DNA from: Imbricaverruca yamaguchii
Lineage: Eukaryota; Arthropoda; Thecostraca; Neoverrucidae
Assembly (NCBI GenBank): GCA_034440575.1
Contig: JAOTOL010001642.1
Coordinates: 1,116,001-1,180,000 of the forward strand
Direction: 5' to 3'
DNA: 64,000 nt
Shown here: piece by piece, positions 1 through 38,199 of the stretch
Numbering within the stretch: position 1 is the stretch's first letter
Layout: each line of letters opens with the position of its first letter
The notes under the pieces: generated by a model
Seen by the model: the letters and a program-made list of their open reading frames with translations, nothing else
Database searches by the model: none
Told to the model about the DNA's origin: nothing
Position numbers and translations under genes: made by a program

Positions 1-1094
1 CTAGATGAAGGACATGGGTGTTGGCATGAAATGGGCATTGGAATGGGAGCGTATGGACGGAAGGACGAGTGAGGCACTCTTGGTCTCACCCATCGCCGGT
101 ATGATGGTCGCCGGGTCTGTGGGGCACCCAATCCCCCCCCCCCCACCACCACCACGTAAAGGTGGTGCCTCGTCGGGGGTGGGGGGGCATGAGACCCCAT
201 CCTCATCCCGAACTACACGGAGGCTCCATGCAGTTCTTGCACGTCTTCCACCCAATTGGTAAACAACCACTTTTTTACGTGGGCTTTGCTACAATTTGCA
301 AAATAGCATGTGCCGGTGTGTTCACATGTCCTTAGATCTAGCAGGCCTAGTCGCTGCGGGGATGCCACTTCCCTTCCACCTCCCTTCGTTCGATGGGGCC
401 CTCAGGAGGCTCCGTGGTGGACGCCCTCCAGGAAAGGAGACCCCCGGGTTTGGCCTCCCTTGCATGTCGATGTTCCGCCGCCTCCGACTCGGTCGCGACG
501 CAGTGAACAATGAACAAGAAGAGTACGTCGTTTGCGCAGACGAGCCTGGTGGCCGCGTCGGTCACTGCACACCTGATTCAGGCGCTAGTAAAAACGTAGC
601 CAAGCACGTAATCGATGCGGTTCGCGAAACTGGGTGTGAGAAGTCGCTAGATGCAGCGCTTATGAACGGGACAGTGGTAAATGATGGATAGAAACCGCCG
701 TGTGCTGGATGTGCTGCTGGATGTGTGAAGAATGTGTGACGCACGGGTGTGCTGCTGTACGAAGTAAAAGGGAACTCGGCAGTTCCACTAAACGGCCGGT
801 CTGCATGCTGCACGGAAACCAGTTCCCGTAATTACCCGTATTTCCGATAATCACGTACAACCACATTTGTGAACAATTCGTTCATGTCAACGATGATGTA
901 ACATCACGTTCCGACATATCAACAAAACGTAATACAAGCAAGCATGTATATATGGGGGTTGGTTCGCATCATCTAAGCATTTCTCTTCGTCAATAATTCG
1001 AATGTTCTGGCTCGGAATAAATATTGTGCACGTGCACTTCATGGTTAGTGAGGTGAATCGTCATTAAAATCATTGTTGTGTATTTCTTTCCCCT
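1..1094. other. No recognised gene
   Basis: Mixed-composition DNA with a C-rich homopolymer near 133-143. A plus-strand frame at 296-691 has no recognisable domain. Nothing else is supported. Confidence 0.5.
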
Positions 1095-1262
1095 GTCCTC
1101 AGACACCTGTGGCAGTAGCTAAAGATGACCTCAGCATTAGAGGCCTTAAGTCGTTCAGAGAACCTTTCCGTGTTCTCAGACGCCTGTGGCAGTAGTTGAA
1201 GACGGCCCCGGCACAAGAGTCCCGACGTCGTTCAGAGAACCTCACGGACAGCAGCTCGGAGG
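1095..1262 (+). repeat. 84-bp tandem duplication with acceptor-like border
   Basis: CAGACACCTGTGGCAGTAGC and CAGACGCCTGTGGCAGTAGT begin two units that both contain TCGTTCAGAGAACCT. The first follows a strong plus-strand acceptor-like sequence, TTTCTTTCCCCTGTCCTCAG. Could mark an exon edge of an unknown gene; not proven. Confidence 0.55.
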
Positions 1263-2271
1263 CAACGCTCATCGGTCTCCAAGCGTGCCGTTGCCACCTG
1301 TCGTGCCAGTCGTGTGCCCTGCTGACGGCCAGAAGCTCTCTGACCCGACCGCTGACCGTCGGCTGCCGCACAGCTGCTGCACAGCTGCCGCACAGCTGCT
1401 GTAGGACCGCCTCGGCCGGCTCAGTGCCGGCTGCAGTCGCGCCCGCGAAGCCCGAGAGGGTGAGCCATCGCGGCCGGCCGACGCTGGCCGTCCGCACCGT
1501 GGTTCTGTACATCCGGCCCGCCGAGCCTGGCGGTGGTCTGATGCACCTGACCGGCTTCACACACACACCAGGGGTACGCACCGACGTGACTGAACATCGA
1601 GTCGCGACAAAAACAAATGTTCCGCGGCACCGTGGGGACGATGCAGTCGACCCCATTCCTAGCAGACGATTCAGTCGACCAAGTGACAGCGACAGAGGTG
1701 CAGGAGGTGACCAGAGAAGTGGTGCAAAACCAGGCATGTTTCGTCCACCCAGAGAACATACTGGGCGCTATGCTGACCGCCGACGTCAGGCAGACACGAG
1801 AGACGGCCGTGGTGCCAGTGATTGCCGCTGAGAAGTTGGGACGTCACTGCTAACGCATCCTGTGACCGCCGTTGTCAAAGATGAGGCCCTCGACCCGCCC
1901 AACCTTCCGTGCCATGCAGAGCGCTGGGAGGTAGGTGTAAGTCCGTGAACGTGGTGGCTTGGTCTGTGGTATGAATAAGACCACCGGCACAAGCTGACGA
2001 TGCCTAGACGGGCGGCCAGGGCGAAGCGACATGCACTCCACAACAAGACGGGAAGTTTAGATGAGGAAGTTGTTCTGCCTGCATTGCGTCATCTCGAAAT
2101 ACGTGCATCGCGAATACACATATAAATCACGCTCAGTTCTTTATATGAGAGTTGGTAATAAATGACATGCACATGAAACGGGCATATAGATAATTTATGC
2201 ACCTACACATCTTCGCACATTCATCTGCGCGAACAGTCATTTACAGACGCCCGGCAACGGCGCGTGCCTGT

Positions 2272-2272
<1 letters not shown>
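1263..2272. other. GC-rich stretch open on both strands, unassigned
   Basis: Frames of about 210 codons are open on both strands around 1099-1831, and a shorter plus-strand frame spans 1617-1853. GC-rich composition favours chance frames; no domain is recognised. A minus-strand block near 1850-1910 (C-M-A-R-K-V-G, F-D-N-G) faintly recalls an MRH strand but has no convincing donor. Confidence 0.35.
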
Positions 2273-2365
<93 letters not shown>

Positions 2366-2376
2366 TCTCTCTCTCT
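2273..2376. repeat. (CT)n microsatellite
   Basis: About 50 CT units with one CC interruption. Confidence 0.97.
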
Positions 2377-3463
2377 GCACGATCGTGTTCCCACCGCGCC
2401 GGCCCCGGCTTCTGATGTCGGCGTCTCGCGGCCGGCCCGCAGCCAGCGCAGCTTGCTGCGCCACTTTTGGTCAAACACGGTCCTGTTCGAATGAAATGTG
2501 CCGGCTCTCCAGGTCTCCGCTCGACCACAGGTTTTGCTTACGATCAATTGAAACTGCAACGCATATTCTCCCGTGTAGACTACGGCCCAACGATATGCCA
2601 TGTCTCCACCGCACCCTAAACTGAGCAGCACACGTGGTTCGGCGGCTGGCTGGACCACACATGGTGACTGGACTACACATCGTCTGGAGTGTATACATCG
2701 GCGGCTGGGCACATGTGCATCGCGAGCATACCGCCGCCAGGCCGGGTGTTCACCAGAGCCGGCCAGTCCAGAGGCACCCGCCGGGCGGGTGCAGCCCTGG
2801 CCTCGAAACGACCGGCACACTGGCCGGTCATTGTCCGGCGAGATAAAATCTCACGCCGCCATCGCCGTGGTAACGGTGCCAGCCACAACAGCACGCCACC
2901 GGCAACCCGGCGTTCTCGTGCCGGTCGGAGATCGACAACACCTCCGAATTAATCGGCAAACTCGGCAAAAATAAAATACCGAGATGTCTTATCTTGTGTT
3001 GGCTCAGCTAAGTGGTGAGCTAAGTGGTGAACATGTTCGGACATTGACGACGATTTTTTTCTTACCGCAACCGTTAGGAGCCGGTGGCAACAGGAAACGT
3101 GATGACCATCCAACAAGACAAATATTTCGGACAATCTCCGCGCTGTTAAGTGCAGTCACATAATGCTAATAGCAATTTGTGTGCGAGTCACAATCCACTA
3201 CCATCGTTCTTTTGCTCACGGCCTGGCTCTAGACTATATCGCAGATGCAAAACGAGGTGACATAAAAGCCAATGTCTGGGAGTTTTCGCCACTCCCAATC
3301 ACCAGGCACAACAACCTCCGGAAAACCACAGGCGTGCAGATGGCCAGCTGCTCTCACATATTTACGGTAAACAAAACTGATTTAATGGCGTTTGCCCATT
3401 TCGTGTTTACAATTTGTTATCCGTGAAGGGGAAGGCAGTTCTCGCTAAACGGCGAAGAAGTCG
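2377..3463. other. No recognised gene
   Basis: GC-rich to 2.95 kb, then average composition. No receptor exon could be matched here. Confidence 0.45.
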
Positions 3464-3990
3464 ATTAGACGACACATCTGACACACATCGATGACGTCAC
3501 AGATGACACACATCAGGTACGTCACATATGCCGCACATCAGTGCCGACACATCTGACACACATCAGTTTCGACACACCCGACACATATCAGTGCCGACAC
3601 ACCTAATACACATCAGTACCAACGCGCCTGGCACCCATCAGTACCGACACATCTGACAAACATCAGTGCCGACACATCTGATACACATCAGCCTCGACAC
3701 ACCTGACACATATCAGTGTCGTGTCAATACATCTTACACACATCAGTCTCGACACATCTGACTTACATCAGTCCAGACACATCTGACACACATCAGTGCC
3801 GATACATCTGACACATCAGTGCTGATAAATCTGACACACATCAGTCTCGACACACCTGACACACATCAGTCCAGACACATCTGACGCACATCAGTACCGA
3901 CACATCTGACACATCAGTGCTGATAAATCTGACTCACCGACGCCGACACATCAGTGGCAACACATCTGACACACATTAGTTCCGACACAG
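3464..3990. repeat. About 24-bp minisatellite
   Basis: Roughly twenty degenerate copies of CGACACATCTGACACACATC AGTG. No overlapping gene. Confidence 0.9.
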
Positions 3991-4784
3991 ATGGATGCCG
4001 GTGGATGCAATCAAAGTCAAGCTGAAGCACACATCAACCCCACATAGAAACATGGGCATATAGAAACACGCGCACGCACACATACACATACATAAACAAA
4101 CACCCATTCACCCACATAGATACATACTAGCACAGTGAAGAGCCCAAGGCGTCAAGGTCAGAGCTGCAGTATGGGCGCCGGCACAGGTCGATCTGGGTGG
4201 TTGATTTCACCGGAGAGCAGAGGCCACCAAACGGCCGCGGTGGAGAAGCCACACCGGACCCAACCTTTCACCATTCCATTATAATGTAAACGTTGTGGAA
4301 ACCTCAACGGGGACACATTACCATGTTCCGGTCACCTTACGTATCCCACTGGGTGGTGACATTTTCCGAAGCCTTGCATAAAGGTCAGGCGAGGTAAAAG
4401 GGTCAATACGACATCGGATTCAGCCTCGCCATGAGTTGCCATTGCTGAGAGAGAAGTTCACGCAGCCATGGGTGGGTAGGCATATGGGTGGAAATGCGCG
4501 TGGTCTGCTGGTGCCAATACAGCTCCAACCACGAATCAATGACTGGAGTCTGTTAGCACACTGAGCGTCACGAATACATTCAACGCAATACATAATCCAT
4601 TCTAAACATAGGCCTCAAATCGGACCGGTACAGCCGGAAAGAGATTAAGCGTGGCACTCAGAAGCTGTTTTACTTTCACCCCGGACTGGACGAGCAGTCG
4701 CAGGGGTGTTATACCATACCTATACCATCCTCGTCACCGAGTGGAGTGGAACAGTACAGCAAGTCGACGGTGCAGATTGGGTCT

Positions 4785-4855
4785 ATGGTGTGAGTGCGGC
4801 TGCCATCTAACGTTCCTGGACTGGCGAGCCAGCAGCGTGTTAGGGAGACCGAAAA
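4785..4855. repeat. Isolated degenerate copy of the exon 20 minisatellite unit
   Basis: GTGAGTGCGGCTGCCATCTA and GCGAGCCAGCAGCGTGTTAG match the 90-bp unit at 7.9-8.35 kb (GTGAGCGCGGCTGCCACCTT, GGTTGGCCAGCAGGGTGTTG), about 3 kb away from the array. Confidence 0.5.
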
Positions 4856-4896
4856 TTGTTCACCACACCTACTCAGATTTTTATTAAAACGGGTTT

Positions 4897-4943
4897 GGCG
4901 CTAAATGACCTCGTAGTCGGCGCGCCTTAAGCCCAAATAATCA
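4897..4943 (+). repeat. Dispersed SINE-tail motif
   Basis: GGCGCTAAATGACCTCGTAG followed by TCGGCGCGCCTTAAGCCCAA. Nearly the exact reverse complement of 8808-8856. Confidence 0.65.
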
Positions 4944-5533
4944 ATTATTAAAACGGGTGAAAGGGGTTATCTACGACCTAAATCACGATTATGAGATTGT
5001 GTGGTTTCTAAATCAAAAGGTTCACGATGATAAGGTCAGAAGGGTCAGGAACATTTTGAGGTCAAGAAGGAATTTCATATAGAAAACCATTTGTATATGT
5101 TAGTGACAGTAATGAACTTGCCAGGCCTGCATATCATTTGAAAGCGGAATATTTTCTCAATGCAATACAAATAAGTATGTTCTTGTCAAGTCAACATTTG
5201 ACCTCGTGTCCTTTTAAATTCCTATTATCATATTTTTCGTTTTTAGCCGATAGGTGCCGAAATAATTGTCTATCTGATGACGTATTATTTTCCTGTAAAG
5301 CCGAATCCGTAATGGGTCTCAAAGGTCAAATGTCAAGGTCTGATATGAGCCTCGGATGAGGGCATCTTACGTGACTAGGAGCATAGCCGATATGAATACC
5401 ACCCAAAAGCTACTCGCCCATAGATCACCATGGTGATATGATACGGCAGGACACTCAGAACGTCTGTTGTAACGTCATGTCTGATCTGCTGATGGTTGCA
5501 CGTTGATTGATGTATTTCTGGCAGAGCATGTTT

Positions 5534-5960
5534 CTACTAGAGTTGCCACCATTTGGCGCGGTGACACGGTACGGCGATCCGTAAAGTGGCACGCGTGCAT
5601 TTTGCTGCGCCATGTCAGAATTTGTCACGCCACTTCTGTGCCAGTGCCGGCCTATCCCTGGCGATAAAATTAAAGTATGATCTAAAATTGCCTTAATGCC
5701 CAATGCTCCGAGATTGTCAGGAGTAAAGGCTTAAGAAAAGATACATGAACAACCTGGAGATGAAGAGTGCTAACTTGGTCATTGCGTGGAATGTTTTGCA
5801 GCTCTGGCATTGTTTGCTTTCGTCATGGGTCTAAAGCTTCCACCTTAAAATGGTTCCTTCTTTTTCCTCGTACCCTTTGGGGGGGGACCCAGTTTGCAGT
5901 GTCATGCGCCGTGCTGCGCCCGAATTTGCTGTGCTCATGTCGTATCCCATGTCAGTTCTT
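5534..5960 (+). repeat. Unclassified dispersed repeat, copy 1
   Basis: Collinear with 54412-54835 over about 420 bp with many substitutions and small indels. Shared words include TTTGGCGCGGTG, GTTTTGCAGCTCTGG and the motif AGAATTTGCTGT. Terminal structure and coding capacity are not evident. Confidence 0.65.
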
Positions 5961-8290
5961 TTCCTCGAAAAAAAGTGGGAAGTACAGTTTCTATGCTTAA
6001 TGATGCAGCATCGCAGCTGACGCGACAATACCTTATCGCACAGGAGCATCCGCAGTACTTTAAGCAGCCACGTGGCTCTGTATAATAGTGAGGCGATTGG
6101 GGTCGGCGTTTATTTTTTCTCGAAATTTGTCATCCATCATCCAAGATGTGACTCAAGGTTTTCAATGGTGTGGTTCACAATGCACTCTTCATCAGTCAGA
6201 GCTATGCACCAGCGATTCATACGAAAGCTTTTGCGTGGTCTGACTCCATCGCACAAAATACGGCTCCAGTGGCAGCGGCCCAGCCTGTGTTGATTCTTTA
6301 TATTCGTCGAATGCATTCAGAACTAGAAAAGTACACTTCTCCAAAGGTTGCGCTGAAAAATATACAAACAACCATAAGCCTGCAAATATTTGTAGCTACC
6401 AGAATGATTCAGATGTGAACGTATTTTGCTCTGGCAACCGGAAACGGTGAAAATGCATGCGATGTTGTTGTTGGGTGGGCTGAGCGTGCAGTATATCGTG
6501 TCAGCCTACAACGGCCATTATATGGGCAAATCGTGACCATTCGGAATTCCTTGAAAAACTGAGTCGTGCCGCAGTACTAACATTGAACTTTCCTTTGTCT
6601 CAGCGTCCGAAATGTGTAGTGTGGCCGACAAACGTGCAGCTCCGTTACGTGAATCGCTTCTCTTGAACAGCATGACGAGACTTCAACGCTTTGTGCCGTT
6701 AGACGGGAAGAGAGCATGACAGTAGAGATGATGACATATATGCTGATGTCGACCACTGCGCACGTTGCGTCCGTAACACACATACACGACCCCGCGTAGA
6801 ATAGTGATGTGTTGAACACTGGACGATCATGCACACGAAGCACATATGCATCTCGTGATTCGCTGTTAGCTAAATGTCCTTGTAACTGAAATGCGTGGTG
6901 TGATATCAGGCTACCTAGAGACCTTAGCTATCGAAGGTTACCTATCAATTACCTACGAAGTGGAAGGATTCCGCTTAAATAATTTCCTAGAAGGCGAACG
7001 GGGTTTCTCATTGGACGAAAATCTGCATTTCAAGGTTAGATCAGCGTGCATACCTAAGTCATATTTGCGACCTTACAGGACGGCTTTTGACGTTGTCGTG
7101 CTCTGAATAAACTGCTCTCAATGACACCCATACTAAATACCTCTCAAAATGCACATACAACCTTCAATTTTGAAGCCTGGTCACTGCCCTATGTGTGACC
7201 TGTGTGGCCTGTGATACACCTACATATGCAACCATCCTGGTCGATAAGAAGAGTGCTTTAAAATGAGACCCACATGGATCACATTCCGCAACGTACAGTA
7301 AGCCACTATTTCTATGTCAGGTCTCTGACCTAGATGTCATCTCTCTAGCCTCTGGCGTGCTTAAGAATATAGTCATCGTGTTCCGTGGGAGAACAGCTAC
7401 GAAATAACGCCCATATCGGCTATGTGCATAATCACGTACTGGAGGTCAGGTAAGGCCTCGACATTTCACCTCAGTGACCCATTATGGAGTCAGCTTTACA
7501 AAAGAAAAAATACATTGACGCCCACAGTAAGACAATTGGTGAGACAATGTTCAGTGAAGAAAGAAAGAAGAATCAAAATATTACTTTCAAAAGTTCACGA
7601 CGCCAATAAAAGTCCGCGAATTCACATGACTTAAAGTTGACCTCAACAAATCACAACAATTTCCATCGCATTGGATGGGGCTTCCTCTTTCAAACGATCT
7701 ATAAGCTTGGTGCAATATTTTCTCTTATATATGCACTTTCTGCGTGACCTCAAAATTTCGATGATCTTGAACTAAGGAACTTTGATACCATAGAAAACTG
7801 GAAATAACAAAATGGTAGCATGGGCTATCGAAAACAGCATGAATCATTTTAGTAGAAATCGGACGGGGTGTGGTGGACATGCCTTGGTGATGTGTCCTGG
7901 AATCGTCCTATATAGCGTGTGTGCGGCTGTCACCTAAGCTTGGCGGACTGGCTCGTGATCATGGTGTTCAGGTCCAGACTGGACCCAATACAGTGGACAT
8001 ACGTGAGCGCGGCCGCCACCTTACCTTCGTGAACTGGATGGTCAGTAGGGTGTTAAGGTCCCGACTGGGCCCCAAAACAGCGGGTATATAGCGTGGCCAC
8101 GTCTTGCCACCTTACGTTCGCGATCTAGCTGGCCATCATGGTGATGAGGTCCAGATTGGACCCAAAAACAGCGGATATATAACGTGAGCGCGGCTGCCAC
8201 CTTGCCTTGGCGGCCTGGTTGGCCATCATGGTGATGAGGTCCCGATTGGGCCCAAATACAGCTGATATATAACGTGAGCGCGGCTGCCAC

Positions 8291-34583
<26,293 letters not shown>

Positions 34584-35429
34584 CTTGATGCACCAGCCAC
34601 ACAGCTGATCAGTCTTCAATTGTGATCAGAACTGAAAACATTCCAGTATATACGTAAGCAATTTTCATGGTGGTAAGCAGCACCATAAACCATTCAGCAA
34701 GGAACAATGCAATATAGATCATACAGTAGTGCAGGTTTAAGCTAAAGCACATCTAGTGAAGATCCACAATAGCTGAAGTTAGGATGTGCCTAGTACCTAC
34801 ATACCTACTAGTGATAAAGCATTCATGAAATTGGGTGGAATATACCTACATGGAATTAACTTGATCTCCAAATATACTGACAGGCCTATGTACCCATGCT
34901 CATATAATGCATATATTAATCCAGAAACACTCATTCTTTTAATAAATTGGATGCTGAAACTCAACAGGAAACAGGCACCTAGGTGCATTGACATGAGGAA
35001 AAACAAGGATTCAACCCCACCTTGTCTCATTTGTGGGTAGGTGGGTGGGTAGGTAGGTACTCAGGTAGATGTTAATGGGCATGAGCAATCAAAGGCTGTT
35101 TGAGGAACCCTAAAGCTCACATAATGAACTACCTAGGTACCTATCTACCTAGGTAGGTACATACCTACCGACCTAGATGAGAAAATATTATGACATCAGG
35201 GCTTCTCTTTCCATAATTGGGCAGGCACCAGCTTACCCCTTCCACAGTAGTCATTTAACGATATTCATCATACGATTCAAAGTATTGCCATGGTACCAAC
35301 CTGCCCGTGAACAACCAGCTCCTGAGCTCCAAAGAAACCTTGATGTACCTAGGTGCCTAGGTACCTACCTGGGTATGTGCAACCTAGTAACATTCCTATA
35401 GCCAATACCTACCTATTCCAAGGATAATA

Positions 35430-36010
35430 TTGAACTGCGGTAATACGAATAACAGTAAACCACGGTAATCTACTTTTATCCGTGCCTATACCAACTATAT
35501 CATATATCCAGGATACTACATCCAGCATATATACAGGATACCTAACCCAAGGCTTATCAAGTCATGCCATGGATCATGTACGCTTTACATCATCCATGAC
35601 CTAGCCACGACATCGTTCGGCCTTCTTTAACCCGCGCCGTCTTTCCTGTCAAATCGTTACCGTTCGTTACCGTAAGCTAAAAGTACAACTATTATTCCTC
35701 AATTCGCTACAAATGATTACTTGGTATGTCAGATAAACTTCATGATTCATTTGACTGCCAAATCATTCTTGATGACAAATTTCCTTCACGTAAAGGTCGA
35801 ACCCACTCTTATTGAAAGATCCTCCACAACAACGACGCACCCGAGACGTTTGCGACGAAATTGGTCGGGTTGTTGACTATTTATCGACGAAATTGGTGTG
35901 GAATGGTCGGTGTTGTGGCGGCGCAGGTGAATCTGAATTGGTGCGGACATCGTGTGCAGGTAATTACCTATTTCCACAAATGAAATATTGGGTTATCTTA
36001 AAATGCAATC
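35430..36010. promoter_or_regulatory. CpG-retaining island, candidate promoter
   Basis: CpG dinucleotides are dense here (for example GTCGGTGTTGTGGCGGCGCA around 35907-35926), while flanking kilobases have almost none. It lies about 0.8 kb upstream of the signal-peptide exon of the minus-strand receptor, whose acceptor implies an upstream UTR exon. On the plus strand a donor, GTGCAG|GTAATT, occurs near 35959, so a divergent transcript is possible. No TATA box was identified. Confidence 0.45.
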
Positions 36011-36629
36011 TTTGAGGGGGTGTGGGGACGTTGAACTCGAATGCCAGCAACCTGAAATAATGATGAAACCTGTCTTGACAACCGCAAGGTTTTGTTGTTG
36101 ATTTGTGAGCCTTGTCAATATTATTCTTGCCAAATCAGCTTCATCTAGCTTAGCAACCATAACTGGGTTATAAGCTCCGCTGATTTATGTGGCTTACCAA
36201 TATTGATTTTGTGAAATAAACTTGTCTGTTCACTTGTATTACTAGTAAATAAATAGGTGGGCTAGGCAGGTAGGTAGGTAGGTAGGTAGGTGCCTGCCTA
36301 GGTTCTCTCACCTGGTTGGCTCCCCAAATTCTCGAGCATCACTCACCCAGAGATGAGTTCCGTGACCAATGAAGGGGAGCTAGTATCTGCAGGTATGCCA
36401 GTCTCCTAGAATAATTAAAAGTATGGTTATCAGATAGACAGGGCAAGACACAGGAACTGGAAAGTGTACCCTAAGTGGATTGTATGCTTAGAGTAGCCAC
36501 ATCTGCTAATATGTTGTAGTCAGAAAATATTTCTCATGGAAGCTAAGAAAGATGAAGTATAGAGAAGTAAAGCTACTCTACAAGTTAGATTAGTATCTTA
36601 CCATAATTAAAACTATTCAATATATCCAT

Positions 36630-38165
36630 ACAACAATGTGCAGATATTTGCATGCAGTGCTGCTTTAAATCTCCCTAGGTCTGTTCAGATTACCACATCT
36701 CCAGGCAGCAAATTCCAGGTGGCACAGCATCTGAGGCTAAAAAATATCTTCCTGCAATCTACTGATGCTTGCCTGTGTGCCAATTTCAGGGAGTGCCACA
36801 TGTGTTCACTGAAGGTGCCAGCACAAACATGTCAGTGATCTTAATGGCAGAATGACCATGGAAAATCTTCCAGCATTTGATCATGTCTGCTCAAATTAAT
36901 CTACCTTTAACTGAGTACAAATCTAGTTTCCATAATCAGGCTCCATAATCCAGACCAGTCATCCCCTCTATGTTTCTTGTCCACCTTCTCTGTACCGATT
37001 ATAGACGCTTTCAATCCCCAATGTAACCTGTGTTCCAAACACATGATGAAAACTCCAAAAGTGGCCTGACATGAGTAATGTATAGTGTTTTCATAAATTC
37101 AGGTGAGTGGCATATAGTAGAACTTAGCAGGTTGCTGGCCAGGCTCCCAGCTTTTTGTACTATTCTGTCAACATGTTGATGAAATCGCAAGTTTGTATCT
37201 ACTGTGATGCTCAAGTCAGTATGGATCTCAACAAAGCTCACATGAAAACCATCCAGATAATAATTTGCATAAGGACCAAGATTTATAGTCATATGAGCCA
37301 CAGTGTACTTTCAGAACTGCACATTTCTTGGCATTCATTGCTAGCCCCCATGACTTGGCAGTACCAACCAGAGTATCTATACCTTTTTGACCCTGTGAAA
37401 TGCCATCCAGTAGGTCTAAGACAGATTTGTACTTAAGTTTCATGTATATTTTTAGGTCACCTGCAAAAACCTTGAATTGAGACTGAATATCATGAGGTAC
37501 AGAGTTAACATAGATCAGAAATAACAGCCTAGTACAGATCCTTGAGGTACTCTACTCAGAACATCCCTAGGTTTGCTTGAAGACCCAGAGACAAGCACTT
37601 ACTTTTTCCTCCCACAGAGAAAATGTTTAATCCAGGTGAGGATTGTCTCTGAGATCCCTAAAGCTCTGAATTTTCTCAGTATTAGGAAGTGATTAACAAC
37701 ATCAAATGTCTTTGAAAAATCAAAGAAAATTACATCCACCATATATCCCTCATCTAGCCAGGTAGAGATGGTCTCATATGTTAGAAGTAACTGATCCTCT
37801 ACAGAACGTCCAAGCTGGAAGCCAAATTGTCCTTGGTCCAGCAAATGATGGACCTCCAAATATTCTGTGAGCTTCTCAACAATTACATGTTCAAGAATTT
37901 TGCATGGGACAGAAGTAAGACTCACTGGGCAATAATTTAGTGGATCATGTCTCAAGCCATTTTTAAAGATTGGGATTACTTGTGAAGTTTTCCAACTGTC
38001 AGGAAGACTTCCAGTAGAAAGGATGAGCCAAAATTTATGAACAATGGTTTTACAAGCTCCTCATGGCAGGATACAATTAATTGAGGGTGGACCCATCAGA
38101 GCTCATGCTGGAGGACCCATCCACCTCACTCAAAATTTTGAGCACATCAGCACCCACCTCTATGC
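36630..38165 (-). mobile_element. Non-LTR retrotransposon remnant (RT and C-terminal part)
   Basis: The minus strand reads N-Y-C-P-V-S-L-T-S-V-P-C-K-I-L-E, G-F-Q-L-G-R-S-V-E, F-F-D-F-S-K-T-F-D-V-V (motif A) and V-P-Q-G-S-V-L-G. The active-site motif is F-A-G-D instead of F-A-D-D. Further on come I-T-V-D-T-N-L-R-F and H-V-R-P-L-L-E-F, then a decayed C-terminal region to about 36.63 kb. Several stops and frameshifts are present. Its sequence is CpG-depleted like its surroundings, so it has been resident there long enough to share their mutation pattern. Confidence 0.85.
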
Positions 38166-38199
38166 AGGTACCTACCTAGGTACCTAAATAGAAGCTTCA

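Larger units (their letters stand above)
3991..7904. other. Repeat-rich spacer or intron 20 of the receptor
   Basis: Apart from the dispersed repeats listed separately, this holds AT-rich sequence with no coding signal. If the receptor continues leftwards, this is its intron 20. Confidence 0.5.

Noticed and set aside
2221..2820. 199-codon minus-strand frame as the next receptor exon
   Set aside because: Much of it is the CT microsatellite read as Arg-Glu; the remainder has no MRH signature and no matching phase-2 acceptor.
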